Source: Sporichthyaceae bacterium (GTDB taxonomy: Bacteria > Actinomycetota > Actinomycetes > JACCUZ01). From it: 7,730 nucleotides of DNA. Positions 7,094-7,730 of this stretch are shown piece by piece. Numbering within the stretch: the first letter of the stretch is position 1; every line of letters begins with the position of its first letter. The stretch lies in the NCBI GenBank assembly GCA_013698395.1, contig JACCUZ010000274.1, forward strand, positions 1 to 7,730, given 5' to 3'. Both the position numbers and the translations under genes were made by a program. The notes beneath the pieces are model-generated. The model was not told where the DNA came from, did not search any database, and saw only the letters and a list, made by a program, of their open reading frames with translations.

Positions 7094-7464
7094 TGGTGCC
7101 GGAACCCGCCTAGGAACCGCCGGAACACCCCGCCCTGCCGGGGCAGCGGCGCGGCCGGTGGCGGCGCGGTGGCCCGCTGCCGGGCGATCGGCTTGTCGTA
7201 GTCGGTGCGCACGATGGCGTCGACGACCTGCGCCTCGTCGAAGTGGTCGGACCCCTCGATGACCGGCACGAAGCCGACCAGCATGCCGTTGCGCATCACC
7301 TGCGCCTCCAGGCCCGCGGTGCCGTCGGTGTCCCAGACCGCCTGCCGGCCGTCGCCCAGCGCCACCCGGATGCCGAACTGGTAGACCCCCGCCTTCTCGA
7401 GGTGGGCGTTCACCCCGCGCTCACGCAGATCGTCGACCACCCGCCGGGCCCGGTTCTCCTCCAC
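7090..7464 (-). CDS. Small uncharacterised protein downstream of a response regulator
   Basis: About 124 aa from a GTG at 7464; function not recognised. It begins with a charged helix (VEENRARRVVDDLRERG), continues with strand-like stretches (YQFGIRVALGDGRQAVWDT, 28-46; VMRNGMLVGFVPVIEG, 56-71) and a helix (EAQVVDAIVRTDY, 77-89). It ends in a Pro/Ala-rich linker (about 99-108) and a basic aromatic tail, VFRRFLGGFRHH, that could contact membrane or nucleic acid (inference). There is no signal peptide or membrane helix. The open frame extends upstream to 7545, but those residues overlap the response regulator gene in another frame and look non-coding. A TTG at 7473 is an alternative start. It lies 10 bp after the regulator's stop, so it is probably co-transcribed, and it may also have its own promoter in the TAGGTT at 7472-7477. 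Confidence 0.65.
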   Translation of the reverse strand: MEENRARRVVDDLRERGVNAHLEKAGVYQFGIRVALGDGRQAVWDTDGTAGLEAQVMRNGMLVGFVPVIEGSDHFDEAQVVDAIVRTDYDKPIARQRATAPPPAAPLPRQGGVFRRFLGGFRHH

Positions 7465-7471
7465 CCGCGTC

Positions 7472-7477
7472 AACCTA
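7472..7477 (-). promoter_or_regulatory. Possible internal -10 element overlapping the regulator stop codon
   Basis: On the minus strand TAGGTT is followed by 7 nt and then the GTG at 7464, close to leaderless spacing. Its first three bases are the TAG stop of the response regulator gene. A chance match is quite possible, since the two genes are tightly spaced and may simply share a transcript. Confidence 0.3.
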
Positions 7478-7730
7478 GCTCGTGGCCTGCCCGGGCTGGA
7501 CCAGTCCTGACTCGTAGGCCAGCACCGCGACCTGCACCCGGTCACGCACGGCCAGCTTGGTCATGAGCCGGGACAGGTAGGTCTTCACCGTCGCCTCCGA
7601 GAGGTGAAGCTCCCGGGCAGCCTCGGCGTTGGTCAGCCCGCGGGCGACGAGCCGGACCACCTCGAGCTCGCGCTCGCTCAGACCCCGCAATGCGACCGGC
7701 CGTTCGCTGTGCGCCGGCGCGCCGGCAAAC
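7475..7730 (-). CDS. LuxR/NarL-type DNA-binding response regulator, C-terminal part (5' end outside window)
   Basis: Only the last 84 codons are present; the frame runs open to the window's right edge and stops at TAG 7477-7475. The TTG at 7690 is not a credible start because coding continues upstream (AHSERPVALRGL). The visible region is a complete GerE/LuxR helix-turn-helix domain: LSERELEVVRLVARGLTNAE, then ARELHLSEATVKTYLSRLM with the recognition helix SEATVKTYLSRL, then KLAVRDRVQVAVLAYESGLV. It binds promoter DNA as a dimer. The sequence before it resembles the linker after a receiver domain, so this is most likely a two-component response regulator of the NarL/FixJ group whose receiver domain and sensor kinase lie beyond the window. 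Other LuxR-domain architectures cannot be excluded from this fragment. Confidence 0.88.
   Translation of the reverse strand, partial: FAGAPAHSERPVALRGLSERELEVVRLVARGLTNAEAARELHLSEATVKTYLSRLMTKLAVRDRVQVAVLAYESGLVQPGQATS

Overview
The window is very GC-rich, densely packed chromosomal DNA that looks like an actinobacterium (Actinomycetota). The signs are GTG starts, strong G/C bias at third codon positions, a short-type adenylate kinase, and several genes preceded by an actinobacterial TANNNT -10 hexamer placed so close to the start codon that the mRNA would be leaderless or nearly so. I cannot name a genus. Nothing looks mobile: I saw no insertion sequence, integrase, tRNA, rRNA or CRISPR array.

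Layout. (1) Positions 3-1948, plus strand: the 3' end of a glycolate oxidase iron-sulfur subunit gene (GlcF type), overlapping by ATGA a gene for an Nramp-fold membrane transporter that lacks the canonical metal-binding motifs. (2) 1961-4591, minus strand: a DUF72 gene followed after 12 bp by a 14-TM DHA2-type drug-efflux MFS gene, probably one transcription unit. (3) 4657-5061, plus strand: a small protein I cannot name, divergent from the DUF72 gene across 65 bp. (4) 5095-5670, minus strand: a short adenylate kinase standing away from its usual ribosomal-protein operon. (5) 5737-7074, plus strand: formimidoylglutamate deiminase (HutF) with a complete set of active-site residues, divergent from adk across 66 bp. 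(6) 7090-7730, minus strand: the C-terminal DNA-binding end of a NarL/LuxR-type response regulator (cut by the window edge), followed by a small uncharacterised gene.

The genes mostly serve unrelated purposes: hydroxy-acid oxidation, efflux, nucleotide balance, histidine breakdown and regulation. The units most likely to work together are glcF with the Nramp-like transporter, and DUF72 with the MFS pump. All three convergent junctions (1948/1961, 5061/5095, 7074/7090) carry a GC-rich inverted repeat overlapping at least one stop codon, without a U-tract. There is no stretch over 300 bp without a gene; the longest gap is 66 bp.

I found no clear new defence or mobile system. The most promising leads are the metal-ligand-less Nramp paralogue translationally coupled to a glycolate oxidase subunit, and the 65-bp region where both divergent genes have a -10 hexamer exactly 6 nt from their ATG.
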